64,000 nt of DNA from Datura wrightii (Eukaryota > Streptophyta > Magnoliopsida > Solanales > Solanaceae), in NCBI GenBank assembly GCA_035772735.1, contig JASDFA010000019.1, positions 69,354,001 through 69,418,000 on the forward strand, read 5' to 3'. The notes under the pieces were generated by a model. That model was not told the origin of the DNA, did not search any database, and was given only the letters and a program-made list of their open reading frames with translations. Each line of letters opens with the position of its first letter. The first letter of the stretch is position 1. Made by a program: the position numbers and the translations under genes. This document shows positions 42,486 to 52,831 of this stretch, in pieces.

Positions 42486-43929
42486 TCTAAGATTGGGGAA
42501 CCTTGAAACCCCAAGCCTACTTGGTGCTAGACACTACTCCCAAAAACATGCATAGTGCTCCCATCATTTTTCAACGAAGCTGAAATCATAATCGCATGCA
42601 TAGTCTGAAATCTGAATATGGGGAGTCTTGACTCCAAAACCTGTGATAAACTGAAATTATTAGCCTTGGCTAAATCATGAAAACTTTCTTAACTTGAGTG
42701 GGCTTGCCTAAATATTAAAATCATGCATATTTGAAATAGACTTCATTAGCCAAAATCATATATTAACACATGGGTAATTCATAAACTTTCATTCATGCTA
42801 GATATCTCATCATACTTGAAATCATGAACCATAAACTTGACATCTCATGAAACTTGCATAACTGGGCATATTTTTTTTAATTTTAAATCATGAATTTATA
42901 ATGAATTTGTATACAAAATCTCCACATCAATCTTATAGCATGCTTTGAAACATGAAGGGAACTGACCTATAAATAAATCATAGAGAATTTCATAAGATTG
43001 GGTTTAAACCCCATAAGATCATGAACTTAATCTAGAACTTGATTTCATAGAATTAAGAAGAATTTTGAGCATGAGAGTGAAAGGAACTCTCATTCATATC
43101 CCTACATATCTGAGTGAGCTGAATCTACACTTGTCTTTGAAAGCCCAAGAGATTTGGATAAGAAATTGAAGGATTTAAGCTTAATCTTCAAAGGAAAACC
43201 TCAAAACTTGCATGCATGGGAGTTGAATGAATTAGAATAGCTTAAACTCCCTTAATATACTTGTTTCAGAGCTTAAAACGTTGTAGTTTAGGACTTAGGA
43301 GCTTAGAAATTAAAAAAACGCTCTTACTAATTTCACATAAAAATACACACTGCCAGAAGTAATGACTCTCATCAGGAGTGGTATCTTGAAAGCACCACTT
43401 GTGGTTACCACTCATTGTCGCTGCTGTTTTGCTTAACTTTTGAAGTTTCCCATGGATCAAACATTGACTGGTACCTTCCAACAATGAGTCGTTAGACCCA
43501 TCCATGGCCATTGCTTCTAATTCCTCTACCCCTTTCCCAGGAGTGCAAGCCACGAATCATTGTTTCCCATAATGAGTCGTACCATGACTCGTTCATTCCA
43601 AACTTGGTACAGCAGTAACTTGCTATGACCAATGACCATGAGTCGTACTACCAACCTATGACTCGTGGTTTTCTCTCGTAGGCTTACCAGTCCAACTCCT
43701 CCAACCTTCTGATGATTGCCATCATGACTCATGGTTTCCCACAACGGATCGTACAATGACCCGTGCAATCTAACTAGGATAGCTAAACATCAAACAGTGG
43801 CTCATCCTATGACCCATTAGTCCTTCCCACGACTCATACCACGAGTCGTCCTAAGATATTTTTTCAACTTTTTCTACTGATCATATTACCAATTTCGAGG
43901 CTAATCTTAGGAATTTTTAGAGTATTATA
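42486..43929 (-). repeat. 5' LTR of B, 5' portion
   Basis: Resumes B's LTR after D. Its last 239 bases match 5440-5678. It ends GAGTATTATA at 43929, beyond which the non-repetitive substrate begins. The B target duplication cannot be tested because the left end of B lies outside the window; the right flank pentamer is AAAAC (43930-43934). Confidence 0.8.
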
Positions 43930-44269
43930 AAAACTTATCAACCAGAATGGAAAACCTACCAATCAATATCTTCCCCCAAAAGCTTAATCGTACATTATTT
44001 TTGAACTAAAACACATAGAGGTAAATGATCATGGGAAGTGCGTCCATGTGCTCTAGTTATTTAAAAATTGAATATAAATGATAAGCATATTACATGCAAC
44101 TAAAAAACATAGTGCTGCTTTGGAAATGCAAGTTTGTGCATTTCTTTAGTTACTCGGCATGCTGTGTTTCGAAGGATTTCTTGCGAACTGTGGATCGTCC
44201 AGTTTCATCATACTCTGCCTTAGTTATACACATTTGTACTCATGAAAAATAAAATCTTGTAAGTTAATT

Positions 44270-46200
44270 TCTTGCGTGTCATCGACAGTAAATCAAATTA
44301 GTGTAATGATCATGTTTGATTCAAAAATGCACAAAATTAAGAAGCTAAGTATGAAAATAACTTGTATTTCAGGACTTCACGCAGACTCAAATAACTCCTT
44401 AATATCCATCTGGTTGAAAAACATCTCTTCCTCAATTAGAATGCTATTACCATTAGACCTTTCTGTAACTTGTCCTTCAATGGACATGGTGGTAAACTTT
44501 TGAACCAAATATTTTATGTAATCTATATCAAGATTTACATATATTTTGCTTGCATCGGCGATGGAGAAGCTAACTTCACCTATTAATAATGGATGTAATA
44601 AAATTTAACTTGGCCATTTTCTCAAATGGTAAAAGCTAAATTAATAATAGCGGTAATGAAATCGGAAATAATTACCATGAATTTCTTTCACGATCATAAA
44701 TGTTACTATCACAATATTTGGGCTAGCATCCTTGTTGCAGAGTTAAGGAGCAAAATTCTCACCAATTTTTTTTATAAGATAATTTTTGCTTTCACTGAAC
44801 TTTGCAGGGAAAAGAATCTGAATATGAAGGTGTAAGTCATACGATGAATCAAAATATAATCAACAACATGAATGCAACTTCTGTTCAACCTAATGGCGGT
44901 GGGAGGAAGGCTCAAATAATATGATCTGTAGCATATACACAAGCACATTGAGCTTCACCATATCAACAACCAAATCCAAATAGCCTTTGATTCAGTATGG
45001 CCTTTTAAAGTATTGTAAAGTAAAAAGGACATGCAACTACTATTACCTTACCTATAAGAAATTCATAATTCAGTTACTAACATGCTATTTTGCTATTGTA
45101 AAATGAAAAAACATAATATACTTGTAGCATTTTTTTGCTAATTTCATGATATGAAGAAACAAATCATATGTCATTAAGCTTTAAGCAATAAATTTAAAGG
45201 TACACTTATCCTTAAATCTTCGTAATTGAGAATTATTTAAGCTCATATCTATTTAATATTATATAAAATAAGTTGGGGTCACTGTGTCCGAGTTTTTGCC
45301 AGATATGTCAAACCAATTTTGATCGTATTCAGAATCTATCATGTCATGTCTTTCTGGTAGGATGCAAACTGTTCTTAGAAATTAGTATCACTGATTACAT
45401 TAAATTTCTAAGTTTCAATAACTTGCATTAAATTCAAATAAAAATGAGATTAACAGGTGTAAAGATATAAGCAATATAATTGCAAAGATGAGATGAGTGA
45501 CTTGCTAATCAGTAATAATTTGTATGTCCCTTTTTTTCCACTTAGATCCTAGGTTCTCCATTTCACCAATTCCATATAAACAACCAATCACATCTACAAA
45601 TGAAGTGGATGAAGTATGTCATTTTAGTATAACGTTGATGCTCTTTTTAAATATATGAAAAATATTAATAATAAGAAGAAGACAGACCTGATGTCACTTT
45701 GTCGTTATTCACTCTTGAGTCAATTATAGCTAGTTTAATAAATTTAAATCCATTTATAAGAATGTGAACAATATATTTAGATAAAATGTTGATGACAATT
45801 AAGGCAATAAAAATAAGTGTCAATGAATTTTCAACAGGTTTATATCCACCAATGCTTTCAACAACTGTGAAGTTCTTGATTGTACATAAAAAATCTTCAA
45901 TCAACTTGTCTTTGAACTTATAAGCTTGATTTTACCTAATTATGCCATGCATCAAATTACCCTGACAGAATGAAGTCACAATTAATTTGTAATTTAAGAT
46001 TTACAAAAAGAATTAGTAATTTTTTAAATAAGAAGATATAAGAGGGTACCTTTCATCTATAAACATCATTTCAACAGTGATCAACTCATCATTTTTGTTG
46101 GGATAATGACGTCCCACATTCTACAAAGTCTAACCTTTATCATGAAATCATCTCGTCCAGAAAACAACTATGAAAGAAGAATACATCATTGTAAAGTTCT
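44270..46200 (-). pseudogene. RPA70-like (DUF223/OB-fold) pseudogene with introns
   Basis: Minus-strand exons resemble plant replication-protein-A large-subunit-like proteins. Exon 1 (to 46050): IKVRLCRMWDV, then, after a one-base shift, NDELITVEMMFIDE. Intron 45962-46049 (88 bp, GT..AG). Exon 2 (45961-45688): a GNLMHGIIR-type start, an in-frame TAA, then IEDFLCTIKNFTVVESIGGY and a DSRVNNDKVTS end. Intron 45594-45687 (94 bp, GT..AG). Exon 3 (45593 on): DVIGCLYGIGEMENLGSKWK with KKRDIQIITD. A later OB-fold part at about 44640-44380 reads ASKIYVNLDIDYIKYLVQKF and MDIKELFES. Such proteins bind single-stranded DNA; similar ORFs also travel in plant Helitrons. I saw no Helitron ends. Introns exclude a processed copy. 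Confidence 0.7.
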
Positions 46201-46599
46201 AATTAAAAGGTATACAGAGAAAGAAAATCATAATATGCAAAAAAGTTCAATTCCAATCTTTATGTAATGCTATTATTCTAGTATGAAAGGGCAAAAACTA
46301 ATAATTAGCAGTGTAATAATTTATAATTTAATATACATTAAAGATTTTTGTAGTTACAAATAAGGAAGATGAATGAATGAGTTAATGAGGATTTAAGGTG
46401 AAATAAATATGAAAATTCATACCTATAGGGATTGGTATGGAGCCGGTGAAAGATACATATAGTATCCATAAATTTAAAGGCATTGTGTTACTTTGAAGAT
46501 GAAGAGATGGTTTAATGTATGTTGAAGGTGAAATAAATAAAAGACCATCAAGACCATCATTATTTTATCGGTCAGATAATAGAGTCAAGTTGTTTAGAA

Positions 46600-46917
46600 T
46601 CAGTTTGCTTTCCTATTTCTCCTTCTGTTTGTTCTAGAGCATCTTGCTCAGAGTCTATGAGTACTGTTTTTCATGAAGATTCTACTATCAATTAAATTGT
46701 TTCAGTTTGCAATGTTTTTTTTTATCGTTTGGGACATTTATCTTTTTCATCTATGAAATATATCAAGAATCTGCTTATCAAAGTCACAGATCAAAAGGAT
46801 TTTTCCTGCTCCATCTGCCCCCTAGCCAAACAAACTAAATTGCCTTTATCTATTAGCTGTATTACTTCTAAACAATGTTTTGAATTAATTCACAAAGTGT
46901 GTTATTGGAAAGTTTAA
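46600..46917 (+). pseudogene. Ty1/copia pre-integrase fragment
   Basis: Open at 46729-46917: RLGHLSFSSMKYIKNLL, then CSICPLAKQTKLPLSIS and KQCFELIHK. This is the GAG-pre-integrase zinc-binding block (HxxLGH..CxxC) that precedes integrase in copia elements. Only this part of the element is recognisable; no integrase core follows. A separate, older insertion from the gypsy elements around it. Confidence 0.8.
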
Positions 46918-46970
46918 AGTTTGTGCAAAATTTTATTTTAGTAAAAAAAACCTTTGTTATGAAAGAACTT

Positions 46971-47022
46971 CAAATAAATTGGTGATGAATGTATATCAAA
47001 TAAATTGGTGATGAATGTATAT
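46971..47022. repeat. 26-bp unit repeated twice in tandem
   Basis: CAAATAAATTGGTGATGAAT plus six further bases occurs at 46971-46996 and again, identically, at 46997-47022. A simple local duplication. Confidence 0.9.
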
Positions 47023-47129
47023 CTGACCTTATAAACTCATGAGTATTAGCAAGCACAATAGTTTTTGTTATCTCAGATTTTCTGGCATTCTTGTTTTCAT
47101 TGACAATGTTCTCATAGATAGTTGCTACA

Positions 47130-48392
47130 AAGAGAGAGTCGTGACCTAATTTAGGACCGTGATAGGTGCTAAGGGATAGAATCCCAAAGCAAGCTTTAAT
47201 TGAAATCTACATAAAATTTGGCAGAGTTTTTCTTGATTTTTGGCCAATCCAAAATTTACCTATCTCAGAAATCAACAAGCAAACAAAAATATCACCAACA
47301 CATGCCATAATATAAGCCAACATTCTATTCGAAATTCCATAATATCAAAATCCATCTCCAAATACGATGATAAGTCTAATACTAGTCACAAGACTATCAT
47401 AGAGAAAGGATACTCATGACACTAATGAAATGACTAACGGAGCGACTCTAAGATTTTTTAAAGAAGATGAAAACAACATATGAATAAACTTTCTGCCCAC
47501 CATGAAGCTATGTGGGGATCGCCAGAGACTATCAGCTCGTACGCTCTAGTTAATGATATCCTCACCAACGTCACCTGTGGTCTTTCATAGAAAAAATAGA
47601 GGGGAGTGAATCGCTAGCTCAGTGAGTAATAAAACTTAACCACAATCATTTTTATGGGGGAAAAATCAGAAAACATACTAGTAGGAATAAAAAAATATCA
47701 TGAAATAAAATATTCTTTCAGAAACGGTTACAATAATTAGTCTTGTCTGTTTCATGTAATCATAAATCAATTAACAATTTAATAATAAAATATGTAAATA
47801 CTATCATATACAATCTTATGGTTTGGAAGGTTTCCAAGGATGAATCATGTAATCGGTGTGGTTCCCTACCTTGAGAGATAGCTAATAACTATATGCTAGT
47901 TTTACCTTCCACTAGCGAGGGCTGTAATGGTAATACATAAATACAAGGTGCACCAGGTGTAACGACTCTGTCATTAGCTATGGAATCCATCAAGGTCTAC
48001 TCTCATTTATAATTTTCTTTGAAACTAGCAAGTACTCATATGAAAGCATTTTCACAATAGTATAGGACACTTAAGTTCTTACAAAATTATGTACCTTCTT
48101 TTTCGGTAACGATAATCATATCTCAAGTAACAATAAAACATGTCTAGTAATTATAAGAACATCTAAAATAATGGTAAACATATCAAATAAATGTTTCAAT
48201 ACTATATCAAGTAGAAAACTTGTCCCACATGCTATTTCAAGAATTTGATAACACATTTTATTTTTAAAAATCATGTATAAATCATGAAGGTTATAGAAAT
48301 AAAAATTTTGGTAAGCTTACTACTCACCTCTCAATGCCAACTAATGAAAGCTTGACTCTCTATCGATCCAAACTGCTCAATTTGTGCGTGAA
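47130..48392 (-). repeat. Probable decayed gypsy LTR, unknown family
   Basis: Starts GTCGTGACCTAATTTAGGACC and has the internal style of minus-oriented gypsy LTRs seen elsewhere here (an AGTGAGTAATAAAAC block near 47620 and short GGTTCCCTACC blocks near 47865). It ends at the insertion of F. No partner LTR or coding region in the window. Weak call. Confidence 0.35.
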
Positions 48393-50255
48393 TGTAACAC
48401 CCTGAAACTTTCCTAGACCAAACTCAGACCTTGAAAGAAAAATCTAGAAGAAACTAGAAAAAAATGCCTCAAAACGACCGAAACAACGAATCATGGTCAG
48501 CTCCAACGACCTGTTGTCTCAGTGATGGTCAGCCCAGCATTGGTCCTTCAAGAACCAATAGGAGATGGAATGACTTGTTGTGACAAACAATGAGTCATCC
48601 TGTCACCATTGGTCCCCAGCTCAAAATTTCCTTTTCCAGGACCCCATGACTCAACCAACGAGTTGTCATGTGATACAATGACTCATGGTGTGAGTCGTTG
48701 GTTGGGATTCGTAGAAACCTCCTTCAGTAATAACGAGTGGAAACAAGGACCCGTTGTATCTCACAATGATTCATTGTGACCACCCGTGGTGCCAAGTTTA
48801 GGGATTTTAGGGACCTTTACAGTGGAGGTAACGACCCGTTGGGTCTACCAAGGAGTCGTTGTGTTGCCCGTTGTCAGGCTTCCTAAATTTTTCTTCCAGT
48901 GGCCATGGGAGGAACTAATGACACTTTGGTTCATCCACTGAGTTGTGGTCCTCTCATTGCCAGTTTTAATGAGCCTAGAACCTATGCCTCAAGAATAATG
49001 ACTGGTCCCAACGAGTCGTGGTCTCAACCGATAACTCGTTGAGTGACCCGTTGGTCCCTGTCAACTGTTTTTCTAGATTTTTTCTCTGAGATATTTTTGT
49101 AATTTCTCACATTTTAATCCCTAAATACATCATTTTGGGTTATTTTTAGGGAATTTAGAGGGGTAATCGACGATTATTTCACCCCTCTCATTTCCTCAGA
49201 AAATCAGTTCATAAAAACTTCTCTTAGAAAAACTCAGAGCAGTAGCTACGACAGTCAATTTCTTCTTATATTCTCAAGGGATTTTCTCCAAAATATTTTC
49301 ACCAGGTATGTGGGAATTCAACAAGGGAATTGTTCTTCCCTTGTGTCCCCAAAACTCTTCCTTAATTCTTCTATCAGTTATAGCCCTGAGTTTTCAAAAT
49401 ATAAAAAGTTTTTAGACAAAATTCTATAAATTTCAGGTGGAACATTATCCATGTTATTAGTTGCTATGTTATTCCTAAAATCTTTGAAATCATGTGGAAA
49501 CTAACTTCTTATGAAATCATTTAGCCTTAGCTTTTGAATGTAGTATATTAGGGTCTAGCAGAATTGAGTAGTTAATGATGTTGCTTGACTCTACCAGTGT
49601 TGGGATTCCCATATTGTTAAAATTAGTTGAAATCTCAGTTGATTTCATGCTAGTACAATTTTAGTCAGAATATTAGTTGACTCAGTATTATTCAGAAATG
49701 TTAGTTGATCAGTTTGACTACAGTCTTTTCTTGAGGTGTCAGTGGTGCCTCTCAGTTATTAGTTATTAGAATCAGACATTAGTTATCAGATTTCATTTTG
49801 TTCTTTAGACGGTCACGACGCTTCGAGATAAGCATCTTTGGCCAGTCTTAGAACCCCAGTTATAATCCTGTCCGATAGGACTCTCAGGGTACTTCTAGAT
49901 AGGTATTCTTGACTTAGTCTTGGACTCCAGTTTCGAGCTCTCAGCTTAGTAGTTAGAATATTCAGTGGGAGTAGGACTTAGCACCGAGCGGATTGGGATT
50001 CCAGCTCACCCAAGTTCCCAGAACTACACTGCCACTATAGGTTATTTTATTGGCCTTATAGCCCCAGACTTGTGATCACCCACTTCATGCCTTTATACCC
50101 TAGCAAAGTATATTGGGTCCTATAGATGGTGTGTATACATCGGACTCCACATCTAGCTCACGTTATATGTCGGCTTTAGCCTCTCCCACTAGTCAACATA
50201 GTTTTAGTTTAGCTCAGCTCAGAACAGTTTTAGTTTACTCAGTTCAGTTCAGTAA
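48393..50255 (+). repeat. 5' LTR of F, truncated
   Basis: Begins TGTAACACCCTG and aligns along its length with 52832-54679 and with E1. The match to the 3' LTR ends near CAGTAAAGTT, after which RT begins. The 48460-49070 part is crowded with ACGAGTCGT and CAACGACCCGTTG type words. Its promoter region has lost the TATA-like TTTATA seen in the other copies. Confidence 0.85.
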
Positions 50256-51110
50256 AGTTCATCATTGTGTTCATTGATGAAATTATGGTATACTCCAGAA
50301 ACGCGGAAGAACATGCTAACTATTTGAGGATAGTGCTACAGACACTCAGAGACCGCCAGTGGTTCGCTAAGTTCAGAAAATGTGAATTCTGGTTGAGGTA
50401 TGTGACTTTCCTTGGTCACATGGTCTTGGATGAGGGTATTCAGGTAGATCCTCAAAAGATAACAACAGTGAGAGACTGGACAAGACCTACTTCCCCAACC
50501 GAAATTAGAAGTTTCTTAGGTCTAGCTAGTTATTACCGACATTTTGTGGAAGGTTTTTCCTTTATTGCATCTCCTCTGACTAGGTTGAATCTGAAAAAGG
50601 TGAAATTTCAGTGGTTAGATGCATGTGGGAAGAGTTTCCAGGAGTTGAAGACTCAACTCTCTATGGCTCAGGTGTTAACCTTACAGAAGGAATAGATCGG
50701 TTCGTAGTGTATGATGATGCTTCCAGAGTTGGACTCAGTTGTGTTTTGATGAAGAGGGGTAAGGTGGTAGCTTATGCATCCAGAAAGCTCAAGGTTCATG
50801 AAAAGAACTAACCGACTCATGATCTTGAGTTAGCAGCAGTGGTGTTTGCGTTGAAAATATGGAGGCACTCCCTTTATGGGGCTCACGTGGATGTTTTCAC
50901 CGATCACAAGAGCCTTCAGTATGTGTTTAGTTAGAAAGACTTGATTCTTCATCAGAGAAGGTGGTTGGAGCTATTGAAGGATTACGACATGAGTGTGTTG
51001 TACCACCCGGGCAAGGCTAATGTGGTGGCTGATGCCCTCAGAAGGATGTCCATGGGAAGCGTGGCTCATGTTGAGGAGAGCAAAAAAGAACTGGCAAAGA
51101 TATTCATAGG
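50256..51110 (+). pseudogene. RT (from the catalytic site) and RNase H of F
   Basis: Open at 50267-50695, starting just at the catalytic block, which reads FIDEIMVYS, so the second catalytic aspartate (normally FIDD) is glutamate. Then the thumb (KCEFWLRYVTFLGHMVLDEG, SFLGLASYYRHFVEGFSFIA). RNase H follows in broken frames: VVYDDASRVGLSCVLMKRGK at 50701-50811, then a stop, a LELAAVVFALKIWRHSLYGA stretch, a second stop near 50932, and RWLELLKDYDMSVLYHPGKA. Confidence 0.88.
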
Positions 51111-52140
51111 TTAGCTCGGTTGGGAGTGCAATTGGTTGATTCAGCTGAGGGCATAGTAGTAATGCAAAGTGGATCAGATTCCTCATTAGTCATTGAAGTT
51201 AAGTCAAGGCAGGATGAAGATCCCATACTGCTTAAACTAAAGGAAGCAGTCATCACAAAAGAAGTGAAGGCTTTCTCAATTACCAGGGTAGACCATGTGT
51301 ACCAGATGTAGGTGACTTGAGACAATAGATACTGGCTGAAGCACATAGTTCAAGATATTCTATCCACCCAGGTGCCACTAAGATGTACCGTGATCTATGG
51401 AATATTTACTTATGGAACGGTATGAAAAGAGACATAGCAGAATTTGTGGCTAAGTTGCCAAACTACCAACAGGTTAAGGTGGAACATCAGAGACCAGGAG
51501 GTATGACTTAGGATATTATCATACCCACATGGATGTGGGAAGAAGTGAATATGGACTTTATTACGGGTTTACCTCGTACTCGTCGACAGCATGACTCAAT
51601 CTGGGTGATAGTAGACCGGATGACCAACTCAGCACATTTCCTCCTAATTAAAACTACAAACTCAGCTGAGGATTATTCTAGGATATATATCCAAGAGTTG
51701 GTCAGACTGCATGGGGTTCCCTTATCCATCATTTTAGATAGAGGCACCTAGTTCACCTCGCATTTCAAAAAGTCATTTCAGAAAGGACTCAGTACCTAGG
51801 TTAAGCTCAGCACAACTTTTCACTTGTAGACAAATGGATAAGCTGATCGGACTATCTATACCTTGGAAGATATGCTGAGAGCATATGTGATCGATTTCAA
51901 GGGTAGTTGGGATGATCGCCTACCTATCATCGAGTTTGCATACAACAACAACTACCACTCTAGTATCCAGATGGCCCCATTTGAGGTATTATATGGTAGG
52001 AGGTGTAGGTCTCCTATAGGGTGGTTTGAGGTTGATGAAGCTACCCTGATAGGGCTAGACTCAGTTCATGAAGATACGTAGAAGGTGTAACTTATCGGGA
52101 GAGGTTGAAAATAGCGCAAAGCTGTTAGAAATCCTATGCT
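51111..52140 (+). pseudogene. Integrase of F
   Basis: Linker at 51120-51311, then the zinc module in a shifted frame near 51330-51480; its CxxC pair reads LPNY, so both cysteines are lost. DDE core: open at 51533-51751 (EEVNMDFITGLPRTRRQHDS, SIILDRGT) with a stop right after the second aspartate region, and 51863-52081 (MLRAYVIDFKGSWDDRLPII, MAPFEVLYGRRCRSPIGWFE). A stop also sits before ADRTIY where the catalytic glutamate position has become aspartate. Clearly inactive. Confidence 0.85.
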
Positions 52141-52700
52141 AATGTGAGGATAAGAGAGTCAGAATTTTCAGTAGATGATTGGGTTTATCTGAAAATTTCA
52201 CCCATGAAGGGGGTGATGAGGTTTGGGAAGAGAGGGAAACTCAGTCCGAGATATGTGGGACCCTACAAAATTCTAAAGTGAATTGGCAGTGTGGAATATT
52301 AGTTAGAATTACCTCCAGAGTTAGCATTTGTTCACCCAGTCTTCCATGTGTCACTATTGAAGAAGTGCATCAATGATCCAACTTTAGTTGTGGCATTAGA
52401 CAGTGTGAGAGAGAAAGATAGTCTCTCTTATGAAGAGGTCCCAGTTCAGATCCTTAACCGTCAGGTTCGTAAGCTGAGAAACAAGGAAGTCTGTTTGGTG
52501 AAAGTCTTATGGAGGAACCAGCTAGTTGAGGGAGCCACATGGGAGGCAGAAGTAGACATGATGGCTAATTTATTGCCTTCAATTCAGTTTCAACATCAGG
52601 TACTAAATCCCTCCCAACTACTCTGTTCAGTTCCGTACTCATCAGCTTTAATTGGATTTTCAATGTACATTCTAGTTGCATCAACTCTGTTAGCATGATT
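52141..52700 (+). pseudogene. Integrase C-terminus and chromodomain of F
   Basis: The barrel (PMKGVMRFGKRGKLSPRYVG-type) is readable around 52200-52270 in a shifted frame. The chromodomain region is open at 52348-52698 (SYEEVPVQILNRQVRKLRNK, VKVLWRNQLVEGATWEAEVD). The usual PHLF end is replaced by PSIQF, after which the open frame runs on without homology. Confidence 0.82.
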
Positions 52701-52817
52701 AAGTCTGTTCGGAGTCAGTTACTCCTTCAGAAATTAGTTCATAGCCTCAGTCTGGGAATTGAAGCTCTTTTCCTGATTTTCCAGTAGTTTTAGTCTTCAC
52801 TCGAGGACGAATGATCC

Positions 52818-52831
52818 CAAGGGGGAGATAT
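52818..52831 (+). other. Polypurine tract of F
   Basis: AAGGGGGAGATAT directly before the LTR start at 52832, preceded by the TCGAGGACGAATG block seen upstream of the LTR in A, B, G and H. Confidence 0.85.

Larger units (their letters stand above)
5440..43929 (-). mobile_element. Chromovirus B (Tekay/Del-type), host of the nested insertions
   Basis: Minus-strand element. From right to left: 5' LTR (43929-42486 and 14258-13321), primer site, gag, protease, RT, RNase H, integrase, chromodomain, and a 239-bp start of the 3' LTR (5678-5440). Three insertions interrupt it: A in the 3' LTR, solo LTR E1 in the gag leader, and the D/C0/C1 nest in the 5' LTR. Removing the insertions gives a normal gene order and a 5' LTR of about 2.38 kb. 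Every coding domain has stops or lost key residues, so B is the oldest resolvable element of this nest. Confidence 0.85.
43930..48392. other. Older AT-rich substrate between nested clusters
   Basis: The longest stretch not assignable to the gypsy elements on either side. It holds an RPA70-like pseudogene (44270-46200, -), a copia fragment (46600-46917, +), a 26-bp direct duplication, and a probable decayed LTR (47130-48392). 43930-44270 and 46200-46600 show nothing I recognise. Confidence 0.6.

Noticed and set aside
43930..48392. Complete Helitron
   Set aside because: An RPA-like pseudogene is present, but I found no Rep/helicase coding DNA and no convincing TC..CTRR ends with a terminal hairpin.
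47130..48392. Firm assignment of this stretch to a named LTR family
   Set aside because: Only a start-like word and general LTR style support it; no partner LTR, primer site or coding DNA, so it is left as a weak call.
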